From an uncultured Prevotella sp. (GTDB taxonomy: Bacteria; Bacteroidota; Bacteroidia; Bacteroidales; Bacteroidaceae), in the NCBI GenBank assembly GCA_944319915.1, contig CALUEY010000002.1:140331-204330 (forward strand): DNA of 64,000 nucleotides. Reading direction: 5' to 3'. The notes under the pieces are model-generated. The model worked only from the letters and a program-made list of their open reading frames with translations, ran no database searches and was not told the DNA's origin. The position numbers and the translations under genes are program-made. Positions 29,487-37,649 of the stretch are shown piece after piece; position 1 is the first letter of the stretch; each line of letters starts with the position of its first letter.

Positions 29487-29526
29487 AGGCGCACGTGATG
29501 TTGGCCTGAGCCAGCTCCGTGCGCCT
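29487..29526 (-). terminator. Terminator after the acidic unknown gene
   Basis: AGGCGCACG (29487-29495) pairs with CGTGCGCCT (29518-29526); inside, TGGC and GCCA pair again. On the minus strand the stem is followed by TTTTG. It starts 8 bases after the stop of the gene at 29535. Confidence 0.75.
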
Positions 29527-29534
29527 CGTGTTTG

Positions 29535-30329
29535 TCAGTCTTCCGGCTCAAAGTCGCTTATGCCGTCGGCTTCTTCTTCCGGGTCGGTGTCTATTTCGAA
29601 CGTTGTGCGGTAGTTGTCTTCCGTGATGTTGTCTTCGTTGAATATCTCATCGGCATCCGGCTCGTCGTTTTCCTCCTCCGCGTCGTCATAGTCTTCGTCT
29701 TGCAAGTCATCGCCGTCCTTGGCCTGGAGCGTCAGCCGTGGTTTCTCCATCTCAGGCTTAGCCTTGGCGAAGATGGCTTCCACCCATGTGCCTTTGGCTA
29801 TCTCGAGCACCTCGTATCCGTCGGCCACTTTCTTGTCGAACGTGCCGCCGGGCTTGTGCAGCCTGTCTTTGGGCAGCGTGGTTGTGGAAATGTCAAAGCC
29901 GCTCTCAATGATGTCTTTTATGCTCTGCGACAGAGAGTCCCAGCCTCCGCCGAAGTTTCGGTTAAGCACTTCTATGAGCTTTGCGGCCGATATGTGGTGT
30001 ATGTTCTCGTAGGTCAGGTCGGTGACGCGCATTATCGGGCGTTTCTTCACTGCCCATGTGGCCTGCGTGTTCTCGTCAATCTTTATGTGCCCAACCTTGT
30101 AGCCTTGCTTTTCGTATTTCGTCTTTATCGTTGCTGAGTCGTCTTTTATCTCTTCTATTGTGAAAGCCCCGCGCATTATGTCGGTGTAGTGGCGCAGGTT
30201 GTCTTTCAGGTCTGCGTCCTTGTCAATGCCGTCGAGCAAGCGGAAGATGTCGTTCTCCTGCAAGTCCCAAACATTGTTCTTGGTCAATGTCTTCAGAGTA
30301 AGTGCTTTTTTGGCTCCTTGTGATTTCAT
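29535..30329 (-). CDS. Unrecognised protein with acidic C-terminal tail
   Basis: 264 residues from ATG 30329 (MKSQGAKKALTLKTLTKNN). I do not recognise the family. There is no signal peptide or membrane helix. The N-terminal two thirds look globular with conserved-looking patches (HYTDIMRGAFTIEEIKDDS, EVLNRNFGGGWDSLSQSIKD, DGYEVLEIAKGTWVEAIF). The last 70 residues are very acidic and low-complexity (DDAEEENDEPDADEIFNEDN). Likely cytoplasmic. It has its own promoter and terminator, so it is a single-gene unit between hppA and the amidase operon. Confidence 0.75.
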   Translation of the reverse strand: MKSQGAKKALTLKTLTKNNVWDLQENDIFRLLDGIDKDADLKDNLRHYTDIMRGAFTIEEIKDDSATIKTKYEKQGYKVGHIKIDENTQATWAVKKRPIMRVTDLTYENIHHISAAKLIEVLNRNFGGGWDSLSQSIKDIIESGFDISTTTLPKDRLHKPGGTFDKKVADGYEVLEIAKGTWVEAIFAKAKPEMEKPRLTLQAKDGDDLQDEDYDDAEEENDEPDADEIFNEDNITEDNYRTTFEIDTDPEEEADGISDFEPED

Positions 30330-30361
30330 TATTCTGTTTGCTTGTATTGTTTTTGATGTTG

Positions 30362-30392
30362 CAAATGTAAATACTTTATTTCTTATGTACAA
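30362..30392 (-). promoter_or_regulatory. Promoter (TTG - 20 nt - TACATTTG) for the acidic unknown gene
   Basis: On the minus strand TTG (30390-30392), 20 bases, then TACATTTG (30362-30369) fit both elements of the Bacteroidota promoter with the usual spacing. The predicted start lies about 25 bases before ATG 30329. Confidence 0.75.
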
Positions 30393-30500
30393 GTTTTTGC
30401 AGATAATTTTTGCGGTTGCGCCTTGCCCTTTGTGGCGGCGGAGATGCTTCCGTGTGGCCGGTTCATTGTGCTTGTGTTTGGTTGGCAGCAGGCATGCTTG

Positions 30501-33401
30501 TCACTCGAGCAGGAAGTTTAGGATGCCTTGCATTATTGCCTTGCGTTTGTCTGCGTCGATGATGCATTCAAAGGGGAATCCCATTGCCAGCGATCGGTAG
30601 TCAGCCCCGCGGTAGGCAACGCAAGCATCGCGTCCATCGGGATACCGCATGGCGGCGAATGCCGGCCACACAGGGCTGAGCACCTCGGGCGAAGTCACGC
30701 AATAATGCTTGCCGTTGATTTCGTCATATATCCTCATGGTTGTGTTCATCCCATAAATTGAGTCGCCCCGCGTGGTGCTGTTGCCTGCATAGCTGAACTT
30801 CAGCAAGTCTGCCGTGAACTGCCTTTCGGCAGGCTTCTGCATGTCGCTGCCCAAGTAAGCCCCGCTTACGAGCAGTGCGCCGCCTCGCGATGCATATTCT
30901 TTCAGCTTGCCTTGCATTGTCGTTGAGAATGTCTTGTAGTATTGCAGGCTGTGTCCGTCGTTGCGTTCGAGGCCCAGCAGTATGTCGGCCATCTGGTAGC
31001 GGGCAAGGCTCACGCTGCCGCTTTCCACGGCTCCGTATGAGCAGCTCAATATGTTGTACCGCTTGTTTGCCGCCATTGCTTCAGCATGGCAGCGCACATA
31101 GTCCATGTCATTGCCTGCGATGGTCTTTCCTGCGAAGTCGTCGTTGCTCCAGCCGAGTCCGCTTTCATCTTCTATCCCCATGCGGTTGCGGTCGAAGTTC
31201 ACCTGCCTGCCCACCCATCCGCAGGTAGGCCCGAGCGTCACCCCAGGGTCTGCGTCGAAGTCAAAGCCTTGCCCCGAAGCATCGTCAAGCACAGCCGGCG
31301 ACGACAGACGTCTGAATCCGTTCACGATAATCACGCTCTTTCCCGCCCCGGGGTTGTACATGGCGCACAGCACCTCGGTGGGGAAGCTCTTTCCGCCGCG
31401 TGTCACTGCCGCCACTTTGAAGCTGTATAGCACGCCCGGTTCGAGCTTCATGTTGAGGCTGTTCCGGCCGCGTATGTATGTGCCGTTGTCGAAGTCGGAA
31501 TGTCCGTATGCCGTGTACACTATGTAGCCAGTGGGGCGCGATGTCGCCTCCTGCGGGTCGTCCACGGGCGTCCAGCGCAGTACGGCCTCGCCTTTTTCGT
31601 CCATCTCGATGCTGAAGTCCTTCGGGGTTAGTGGCGTTACGGCGTAAGGCCTTCCGTGCTGGTCGGCAATGTAGCGCAGGATTGTCTTGTAAATCGACCT
31701 TGCGAGGGTGAACTTGAAATTTGGGTCTTGGCCGTAACGCATATCGGGGAAGTTCTGGTGCGACATCGTTTCAAGGATTGCGCTCGGCACTCCCGGCAGT
31801 CTCGTTTCCGAATAGTTGCGGTCCAGCAGGTCGCGCTTGTTCCAACGGCCATACTTGTATTGCAGGTCGCGCGCCGCGTTCGACAGCAGTGCGGCGGCGA
31901 AGTCGCGCGAGGCGAGGCGCGAGATGCCCGCGTTGAGCCTTCCGCCGTTGAAGCCGGTGGTGCAGATGGCCAGCGAGCCAACAATCCCCAAGCCGTCCTT
32001 TGCAAATCCGGCGTCGCTGTGTATGGCCAGCGATAGTTCCAGCGGAACCTTCTTCCCGTCGGTTGTGGGCATGTAGCACGAGCCGCCACCGAGATAGTTC
32101 GTCATTAGCGAGCGCGTGTTTATGTCGTCGGCATAGTCGTTTGTTCCGCCTCGCGTGCTGTAAACAGAGTAGGGCATGCCGGCCCATTGGGCGTAGTAAC
32201 GCGCCCCCTCGAGGCATCGTGGCAGTCCGCTGGTGCTTCCACCGCGCTCTATGTTGCCCATGCCGCCCCCGAAGCGCACCGCATCGGCGGTGACGACACC
32301 TCTGCCTGAGCTTTGGTTGGTGAGCACCACGCGGTTATATTCGCTGCTGCCGGCGTCAAAGTCGAACGTTCCAAGGTAGACCCAAGTGCCTCCGCCCATC
32401 TGCTGGTTTACCCTGAATTCGGTCTGTTCACCTTTGTGCCACACCGTGTAGTGCGCGTCGTCAACGCTGTTCTCCATCGTTTGGTAACTCACGTAAACGG
32501 CGTACCTTCCCTCTTCGGGGAAGTTTGGCTGGTAAGAAACGATGCTGTATTTCTTCTTGCTTCCCGTAGCCTTGGCCATGCGTGCGGTGCCGGCGGCAAA
32601 CGGGTTTTCGCCGTCGGAATACCACCCTGGGTGCTGCGCGAAGCCTTTCGTTGCTGTTGTAGTCCACGGGTTCTTAGAACTTACCTCAATGTAGCGTGTG
32701 CCGTGCGTGGCATCGTCGTTGTCAATTACCACCTCGTGGGTCTGAATGTCGCGTTCGCGTGGCGTAAACACCACAGCCCCTGCATTCTCGAGCATTGGTA
32801 TCAGGTATGGCACCACAATGCTTGGAGTAAACAAGTCTTCAGTGGTCCCGAATAGTTTAGGGCGCTGCCATCGCCATTTGCCTTCCTTTTGGTCGTAGTA
32901 TCGGCCATGGCTGGCCCACAAGGCGATGTGCCTGTTGTGCAGCCCGTGGGTGGGGGTGTAAGGCGACGAGGCATTGCTCACCCACGGCTCACCCTCATAT
33001 TCAATGTCGCCCCACAGGTTGGCCACGCCCCTTTTCCTCGTCAGCCTGTGCGGAACGAGGTCTTCTATGGGCATGCCGTTGGTCACAATCGTTATGCTGT
33101 ACTTCCTGTAAGGCTTTGGCAAGGTTTTCCTTATCCGCTTGTATATGTCGTTGACGGTCTTTTCCGAAAACTCCTGCGCGGCAAAGGTGCCGTCGGCCGT
33201 GATTGTAATGGCCTTCCTGCTGTTGTCCACGTTGCATCCCGTCATCCGCGGGGCTTGCGGCAGTTCCTGCTTCTTTGGCTTGTATTTTGCGAAATATTCC
33301 TCGAGCTTCTGCTCCATTTTTCTTTCTTGCCCTGCATTTTGGGCAATGCAGGCAGGTCCGGTGCAGAGCAAGAAAGCTATGATGTGGTATCGTATGTTCA
33401 T
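30501..33401 (-). CDS. Secreted amidase_3-like protein with inserted golvesin-like domain and FnIII domain
   Basis: 966 residues from ATG 33401; an in-frame GTG at 33410 overlaps the upstream stop. The signal peptide is MNIRYHIIAFLLCTGPACIA. The amidase-like fold is interrupted: its first part (about 105-225, with HIALWASHGRYYDQ) is separated from the rest (about 400-585, YSVYSTRGGTNDYADDINTR, LSLAIHSDAGF, PSAILETMSHQNFPDMRYG) by a golvesin C-terminal-like beta domain (about 285-385, GRYAVYVSYQTMENS, TADAVRFGGG). His, His and Glu of a zinc amidase site are visible. A fibronectin III domain follows (about 590-700), then an unknown 260-residue region. Homologues are often labelled xanthan lyase, which the sequence does not support. 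It ends a three-gene operon. Confidence 0.8.
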   Translation of the reverse strand: MNIRYHIIAFLLCTGPACIAQNAGQERKMEQKLEEYFAKYKPKKQELPQAPRMTGCNVDNSRKAITITADGTFAAQEFSEKTVNDIYKRIRKTLPKPYRKYSITIVTNGMPIEDLVPHRLTRKRGVANLWGDIEYEGEPWVSNASSPYTPTHGLHNRHIALWASHGRYYDQKEGKWRWQRPKLFGTTEDLFTPSIVVPYLIPMLENAGAVVFTPRERDIQTHEVVIDNDDATHGTRYIEVSSKNPWTTTATKGFAQHPGWYSDGENPFAAGTARMAKATGSKKKYSIVSYQPNFPEEGRYAVYVSYQTMENSVDDAHYTVWHKGEQTEFRVNQQMGGGTWVYLGTFDFDAGSSEYNRVVLTNQSSGRGVVTADAVRFGGGMGNIERGGSTSGLPRCLEGARYYAQWAGMPYSVYSTRGGTNDYADDINTRSLMTNYLGGGSCYMPTTDGKKVPLELSLAIHSDAGFAKDGLGIVGSLAICTTGFNGGRLNAGISRLASRDFAAALLSNAARDLQYKYGRWNKRDLLDRNYSETRLPGVPSAILETMSHQNFPDMRYGQDPNFKFTLARSIYKTILRYIADQHGRPYAVTPLTPKDFSIEMDEKGEAVLRWTPVDDPQEATSRPTGYIVYTAYGHSDFDNGTYIRGRNSLNMKLEPGVLYSFKVAAVTRGGKSFPTEVLCAMYNPGAGKSVIIVNGFRRLSSPAVLDDASGQGFDFDADPGVTLGPTCGWVGRQVNFDRNRMGIEDESGLGWSNDDFAGKTIAGNDMDYVRCHAEAMAANKRYNILSCSYGAVESGSVSLARYQMADILLGLERNDGHSLQYYKTFSTTMQGKLKEYASRGGALLVSGAYLGSDMQKPAERQFTADLLKFSYAGNSTTRGDSIYGMNTTMRIYDEINGKHYCVTSPEVLSPVWPAFAAMRYPDGRDACVAYRGADYRSLAMGFPFECIIDADKRKAIMQGILNFLLE

Positions 33402-33406
33402 TTGTG

Positions 33407-33961
33407 TCACACTTCTCCAGTGGTGAAGTTTTCGGGTTTCCGGCCTTCAAATCTCTTGAAATAAAGTTTTATTTCGCGCATCTGTCCGTCGATGTCGCCG
33501 TTCGGAACGATTGTCTTTGTGCATTCTATCAGTTTCCTGCGGTAGTCCACGCCGTAAAGCAAGATGGGCATGCCGGCCTTTGCGGCTATGTAGTAGAAGC
33601 CCTTCTTCCAGTCGGGGGTGGGCGAGCGGGTGCCTTCCGGCGTTATGCATAGGTGGAAACTGCGCGCTTTCCGGGCCTCCTCGGCCAGGTTGTCGGTCAT
33701 GTTTGTGTGCCGCGAACGCCACACAGGTATCCCCCCCAGCTTGCGGAACAAGCCACCGAGAGGCCAGAAGAACCATTCCTTTTTCATAAGGAAATTGCTC
33801 TTTATTCCCTCGGCGCGCGAGTACAGCAAGCCGATTATGAAGTCCCAGTTGCTTGTGTGCGGTGCAAGGCAGATGATGTATTTGTTGGGGTGGGCTTCCG
33901 TTATGTTGGTTTTCCACCCCAACCGCTTGTACAGCACCCAGCTGCATAGTTGTTTAAGCAT
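33407..33961 (-). CDS. Lysophospholipid acyltransferase (PlsC-like)
   Basis: 184 residues from ATG 33961 (MLKQLCSWVLYKRLGWK); the open frame continues upstream only as a shadow of the preceding gene. The acyltransferase motif I is APHTSNWDFIIG (the HX4D type reads HTSNWD), and the substrate block ITPEGTRSP is the conserved EGTRS. A hydrophobic patch (FFWPLGGLFRKLGGIPV) fits membrane contact. The family acylates lysophosphatidic acid or related lipids; the exact acceptor is unknown. It is 14 bases after the small unknown gene and meets the amidase gene closely. Confidence 0.88.
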   Translation of the reverse strand: MLKQLCSWVLYKRLGWKTNITEAHPNKYIICLAPHTSNWDFIIGLLYSRAEGIKSNFLMKKEWFFWPLGGLFRKLGGIPVWRSRHTNMTDNLAEEARKARSFHLCITPEGTRSPTPDWKKGFYYIAAKAGMPILLYGVDYRRKLIECTKTIVPNGDIDGQMREIKLYFKRFEGRKPENFTTGEV

Positions 33962-33975
33962 GTCTTCTTTGGGCC

Positions 33976-34248
33976 TTATTCTGATATGCTTATCTGGTCT
34001 GCCAGTTCGGTTGTCTGCGCCTTGAACTTGCCGATGAGGTCCTTGAAATAAGCCTTTGCGGTCATTCCTGGCTCTGCGTGCGACACCCTGCTGATGAAGT
34101 CGCTCTCCATCTTTATGATGGAGTGCATCAGCGTCTCCGCGTTTTCTTTCTCGTTTTGTGTGCCATATAGCGACATTGCTATGCATTCAGCAAAAAGGTC
34201 TGTGCATATTTGGCTGATATTGCGCTTTAAGGTTCTTCTGTTTGCCAT
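33976..34248 (-). CDS. Small unrecognised cytoplasmic protein
   Basis: 90 residues from ATG 34248 (MANRRTLKRNISQICTDLFA). The composition is helical and charged with no signal peptide or membrane segment: AECIAMSLYGTQNEKENAET, IIKMESDFISRVSHAEPGMT, AYFKDLIGKFKAQTTELADQ. I do not recognise the family. It is the first gene of the operon with the acyltransferase and the amidase-like protein; the upstream open frame lacks coding character. Confidence 0.7.
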   Translation of the reverse strand: MANRRTLKRNISQICTDLFAECIAMSLYGTQNEKENAETLMHSIIKMESDFISRVSHAEPGMTAKAYFKDLIGKFKAQTTELADQISISE

Positions 34249-34361
34249 ATCGATTAGTCCTCCTTTGTTGTTGATTTGTTTTGTTGTTTCTTTGCAGAAA
34301 ATAAGCTGCGCCCGGGAAACAGGAAGCAAGCTTCCTTTCCGCTCGCTTGCATTATCTTTTG

Positions 34362-34391
34362 CGAAGATACGTATTTTATTGCGATGGGCAA
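34362..34391 (-). promoter_or_regulatory. Near-consensus promoter (TTG - 19 nt - TATCTTCG) for the acyltransferase operon
   Basis: On the minus strand TTG (34389-34391) is followed after 19 bases by TATCTTCG (34362-34369), one mismatch to TAnnTTTG. It lies about 115 bases before ATG 34248. A hairpin (AGGAAGC AA GCTTCCT, 34321-34336) lies in the resulting leader. Confidence 0.5.
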
Positions 34392-34465
34392 TGACTTTCG
34401 GTGAAAAAAATATTAAAATGATGCCATAGGCATCTTTCCTTGGCCTCATTCTGATAAAATTTGTT

Positions 34466-34473
34466 TATATTTG
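34466..34473 (+). promoter_or_regulatory. Promoter -7 box (TATATTTG) for the PPi-PFK gene
   Basis: TATATTTG lies 44 bases before ATG 34518. A TTG at 34440-34442 is 23 bases upstream, slightly far for the -33 element. Confidence 0.6.
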
Positions 34474-34517
34474 CGGATACAAATCCACATACATTATATA
34501 ACATATAAGATACAGTT

Positions 34518-36161
34518 ATGGAAAAAAGCGCGTTGCAGGCCGCAAGAGCTGCATACCAGCCAAAGTTGCCCAAAGCCCTCAAGGGGAGTGTCATCGCAAA
34601 GGAAGGCGAGCCTACCCAGAGCGTGGCAGACAGGGAAGAGATTAAAAAGTTGTTCCCCAACACTTACGGGATGCCGGTTGTAGAGTTCGCCGAGAGTGGC
34701 GAGGCAAACAGCTGCCGGGTGAATGTTGGCGTGATACTCAGTGGAGGCCAGGCCCCAGGCGGCCACAATGTGATTACCGGATTGTTCGACCAGCTGAAAA
34801 GGCTCAACCCCGAAAACCGCCTCTACGGCTTCATACTCGGGCCAAGCGGACTGGTTGAGCATAACTATCAGGAGCTTACCAAGGACATCATCGACGAATA
34901 CCGCAACACCGGAGGCTTCGACATGATAGGGTCGGGGCGCACCAAGCTGGAGACCGTGGAGCAGTTTGAGAAAGGCCTTGAGATACTGCGGGAGCTTGAC
35001 ATAAAGGCCCTTGTCATCATCGGTGGCGACGACTCGAACACCAACGCCTGCGTGCTGGCCGAGTATTATGCGGCCAACAACTGCGGGGTGCAGGTCATTG
35101 GCTGCCCAAAGACCATTGACGGCGACCTTAAGAACAGCCAGATAGAGATATCATTCGGCTTCGACACTGCCACCAAGACTTACTCTGAGCTTGTGGGCAA
35201 CATAGAGCGCGACTGCAACTCGGCGCGCAAGTACTGGCACTTCATCAAGGTGATGGGGCGCAGCGCAAGCCACATTGCCCTTGAGTGCGCGCTGCAGTGC
35301 CAGCCCAACGTGTGCCTCGTTTCCGAGGAAGTGGAAAAGAACGACATGACGCTCAACCAGGTTGTCGACTACCTTTGCGGGGTAATCGCCCACCGTGCTG
35401 CCAACGGGTGCAACTTCGGCACGGTAATCGTGCCTGAAGGCCTGATAGAGTTCATACCGGCAATAGGCCGCCTCATCGACGAGCTAAACGACTTGCTGGC
35501 CGCCCACGGCCACGAGTACCGCGACCTCGACGTGCAGGCGCAGCGCGAATACATCATTGCACACCTGTCTGCCGAGAACGTAGCCACCTTCGAGACGCTC
35601 CCCGTAGAGGTGGCCCGCCAGCTATCGCTCGACCGCGACCCGCACGGCAACGTGCAGGTTTCGCTCATCGAGACCGAGAAACTGCTTTCGGATATGTGCG
35701 CCGCAAGGCTCGAGAAGATGAAGGCCGAGGGCAAGTTTGTGGGCAATTTTGCAGCCCAGCACCACTTCTTTGGCTACGAGGGGCGTTGTGCAGCTCCGTC
35801 TAATTTCGATGCCGACTACTGCTATGCCTTAGGCACGAGCGCCGCGCAGCTGATAGCCGTAGGCAAGACCGGCTACATGGCGATAGTGAAGAACACCACG
35901 CGCCCCACCGAAGAGTGGGTGGCTGGCGGCGTGCCTATCACCATGATGATGAACATGGAGCGCCGCAACGGCAAGATGAAGCCCGTGATACGCAAGGCGC
36001 TGGTAGACCTCGAAGGCAATCCTTTCAAGACCTTCGTGGCCAACCGCGACCGTTGGGCCAAGGAAACGTGCTACGTATATCCCGGCCCGATACAATACTG
36101 GGGGCCTGCCGACGTGTGCGACAAGCCTACCATGACGCTCGCGCTCGAGCACGCCGACTGA
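34518..36161 (+). CDS. pfp: Diphosphate--fructose-6-phosphate 1-phosphotransferase (PPi-PFK)
   Basis: 547 residues, the long PPi-dependent class. Active-site blocks: [36 protein letters not shown] and [12 protein letters not shown]. The second Asp in GGDDS and the Lys of PKTIDGD are the residues that mark PPi rather than ATP use. [19 protein letters not shown] is also typical. It converts fructose 6-phosphate to the bisphosphate reversibly, using PPi. The gene stands alone with its own promoter. With hppA it suggests an economy in which PPi drives both glycolysis and ion pumping. Confidence 0.97.
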   Translation: MEKSALQAARAAYQPKLPKALKGSVIAKEGEPTQSVADREEIKKLFPNTYGMPVVEFAESGEANSCRVNVGVILSGGQAPGGHNVITGLFDQLKRLNPENRLYGFILGPSGLVEHNYQELTKDIIDEYRNTGGFDMIGSGRTKLETVEQFEKGLEILRELDIKALVIIGGDDSNTNACVLAEYYAANNCGVQVIGCPKTIDGDLKNSQIEISFGFDTATKTYSELVGNIERDCNSARKYWHFIKVMGRSASHIALECALQCQPNVCLVSEEVEKNDMTLNQVVDYLCGVIAHRAANGCNFGTVIVPEGLIEFIPAIGRLIDELNDLLAAHGHEYRDLDVQAQREYIIAHLSAENVATFETLPVEVARQLSLDRDPHGNVQVSLIETEKLLSDMCAARLEKMKAEGKFVGNFAAQHHFFGYEGRCAAPSNFDADYCYALGTSAAQLIAVGKTGYMAIVKNTTRPTEEWVAGGVPITMMMNMERRNGKMKPVIRKALVDLEGNPFKTFVANRDRWAKETCYVYPGPIQYWGPADVCDKPTMTLALEHAD

Positions 36162-36182
36162 CAATTTTAGTTGTAGGCAAGC

Positions 36183-36234
36183 GGCATCACGCACTGTTGC
36201 GGCTTTTTGTGGCGCACTGGCGGTGCGTGATGCC
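36183..36234 (+). terminator. Possible terminator/hairpin between pfp and the GH25 gene
   Basis: GGCATCACGCAC (36183-36194) pairs perfectly with GTGCGTGATGCC (36223-36234) around a 28-nt loop with internal pairing. No T-run follows, so termination is uncertain. A GTG that could extend the GH25 frame lies in the 3' arm. Confidence 0.5.
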
Positions 36235-36261
36235 ATTCTGTCTGCCTTGCTTAAGCCTGCA

Positions 36262-37167
36262 ATGTCTGCCTCGTCATCCAAGCATACCGAAAAGCGGAAG
36301 CGCGCCCGCAGGCCCTCACCCGGCCGGCAGGCGCGCCGCTCCCGTTTCCATTCGCCTTATCTGTGGGTGCTCCGCAAGTTGCCAGGCTGGCCGTGGTTGC
36401 TTGGTGGCGGCTTGGTTGTGGGGCTGTATGTGTGGGCTTTCTATTATTTCTTTGTAAGCCCTTTTGGTTTCCGGTGGCGGGCATTGTATGGCGACGCATC
36501 CTATCCCGAGGGCTATGAAATCCACGGCATCGACGTGAGCCACCACCAGGGGGCCATCGACTGGGCCGTGCTTCGCAACAACGGCATGATAGGCCGCTAC
36601 CCCGTGCGCTTTGTCATGATAAAGGCCACCGAGGGGGCCAGCAACGTAGACAGTCGCTTCAGTGAAAATTTCCATCAGGCGCGCGAGTATGGCTTTGTGC
36701 GCGGGGCTTACCACTTCTGGAGCACCGCGTCGAGTGGGCGGGCGCAGGCGGAGCATTTCCTGCGCACCGTGGAGCTTGAAGAGGGCGACCTGCCGCCGGT
36801 GCTCGACGTGGAGCGCAAGGCCAAGTCGCAGACGCCGCAGCAGTTTAAGGAGAGCGTGCTGACTTGGCTGCGCCTTGTCGAGGCACATTACGGCGTCAAG
36901 CCGATAATTTATACATATTATAAATTCAAGACGGCCTACCTTGGCGACTCCATCTTCGACGCCTATCCATATTGGATTGCGCATTATTATGTAGACTCGG
37001 TGGAGTATAAGGGCAAGTGGAAGTTCTGGCAGCACACAGACTGTGGGCGCCTGCCCGGCATCAAGGGCTACGTTGATTTCGACATTTACAATGGCAGTTA
37101 CTACGACTTGCAGCAGCTCACCATAGGCAGTCGCGAGGATGAGGAAGATGAGTCGTGGTATGACTGA
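36262..37167 (+). CDS. GH25 lysozyme-like muramidase with N-terminal membrane anchor
   Basis: 301 residues from ATG 36262 (MSASSSKHTEKRKRARRPS). A GTG 13 codons upstream lies inside a hairpin and is less likely. A basic cytoplasmic tail is followed by one membrane helix (PWLLGGGLVVGLYVWAFYYF). The GH25 domain begins at GIDVSHHQGAIDWAVL and continues with FVMIKATEGASNVDSRF, GAYHFWSTASSGRAQAEHF, the acidic pair LPPVLDVERK, and YWIAHYYVDS. The enzyme should cut MurNAc-GlcNAc bonds in peptidoglycan at the periplasmic face. The C-terminus ends in an acidic stretch (REDEEDESWYD). Confidence 0.92.
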   Translation: MSASSSKHTEKRKRARRPSPGRQARRSRFHSPYLWVLRKLPGWPWLLGGGLVVGLYVWAFYYFFVSPFGFRWRALYGDASYPEGYEIHGIDVSHHQGAIDWAVLRNNGMIGRYPVRFVMIKATEGASNVDSRFSENFHQAREYGFVRGAYHFWSTASSGRAQAEHFLRTVELEEGDLPPVLDVERKAKSQTPQQFKESVLTWLRLVEAHYGVKPIIYTYYKFKTAYLGDSIFDAYPYWIAHYYVDSVEYKGKWKFWQHTDCGRLPGIKGYVDFDIYNGSYYDLQQLTIGSREDEEDESWYD

Positions 37168-37276
37168 CGTGTAGCGGCATGGCCTACGGCTTGCCTTGCC
37201 TTTGATTGCCGCCTTGCCGTCTCTTCGTCAATGTTCTTTACAAAATCATTCATTGTGGCATGGCCTTGCAGCGCCG

Positions 37277-37395
37277 GCATTGCCAAACGGCCTCTTTGGG
37301 ATTGCCAAACGGCCGGTTTCGCGTTGCCGAACGGCCCCTTTTGCATTGTAAAACGGCACGTTTGGTAACTTGCAGGAAACCAATCGGTTACCTAC
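37277..37395 (+). repeat. Copy C of the 4 x 22-nt intergenic element
   Basis: The best conserved copy. Core hexamers AAACGG, AAACGG, GAACGG and AAACGG start at 37285, 37307, 37329 and 37351. Units begin GCATTGCC, GGATTGCC, GCGTTGCC and GCATTGTA. The last unit ends GGCACGTTTGG and leads into the tail TAACTTGCAGG. It lies between the GH25 gene and the HNH remnant. Confidence 0.9.
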
Positions 37396-37452
37396 GATGG
37401 TTGATGCAGGGAAATAACTTTACTATTTATACGCTACGCCTTTCCTTGCGAC

Positions 37453-37629
37453 ATGAAGCTGGCGGCGTGGGAGCGCCAGGGTCATGCCTGCGTGCTGTGC
37501 CACCGTGAATTCGACTTCGAGTTAATGGAGGGCGACCACATCACGCCTTGGCGCGACGGTGGGCGCACTGTGGCGGAGAACTGCCAGATGCTCTGCCGCG
37601 AGTGCAACCGCCGCAAGGGCGGCAGGTGA
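37453..37629 (+). pseudogene. Small HNH endonuclease domain, probably a 5'-truncated remnant
   Basis: A 58-residue open frame from ATG 37453. It contains a full zinc-supported HNH core: CVLC (13-16), the GDHITPW block (27-33), GGRTVAENCQMLC (36-48) and CRECNRRKGG (48-57). The same frame stays open for 16 codons upstream and encodes RYAFPCD, which resembles the residues before HNH domains at the C-terminus of larger nucleases (DUF262-type). Nothing of such an N-terminal domain is found upstream, where repeat copy C lies instead. So this is most likely the tail end of a lost nuclease gene; a free-standing tiny HNH protein is possible, since a near-promoter (TAACTTTA, 37415-37422) precedes it. 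Confidence 0.75.
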
Positions 37630-37649
37630 GTTGCCTGGGGAGGCAGGGG

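Noticed and set aside
30501-33401. Xanthan lyase label for the large secreted protein
   Set aside because: No lyase domain is visible; the residues fit an amidase-like zinc site plus golvesin-like and FnIII domains.
36223-36261. GTG start for the GH25 gene at 36223
   Set aside because: It lies inside a 12-bp hairpin arm, and ATG 36262 gives a normal basic tail before the membrane helix.
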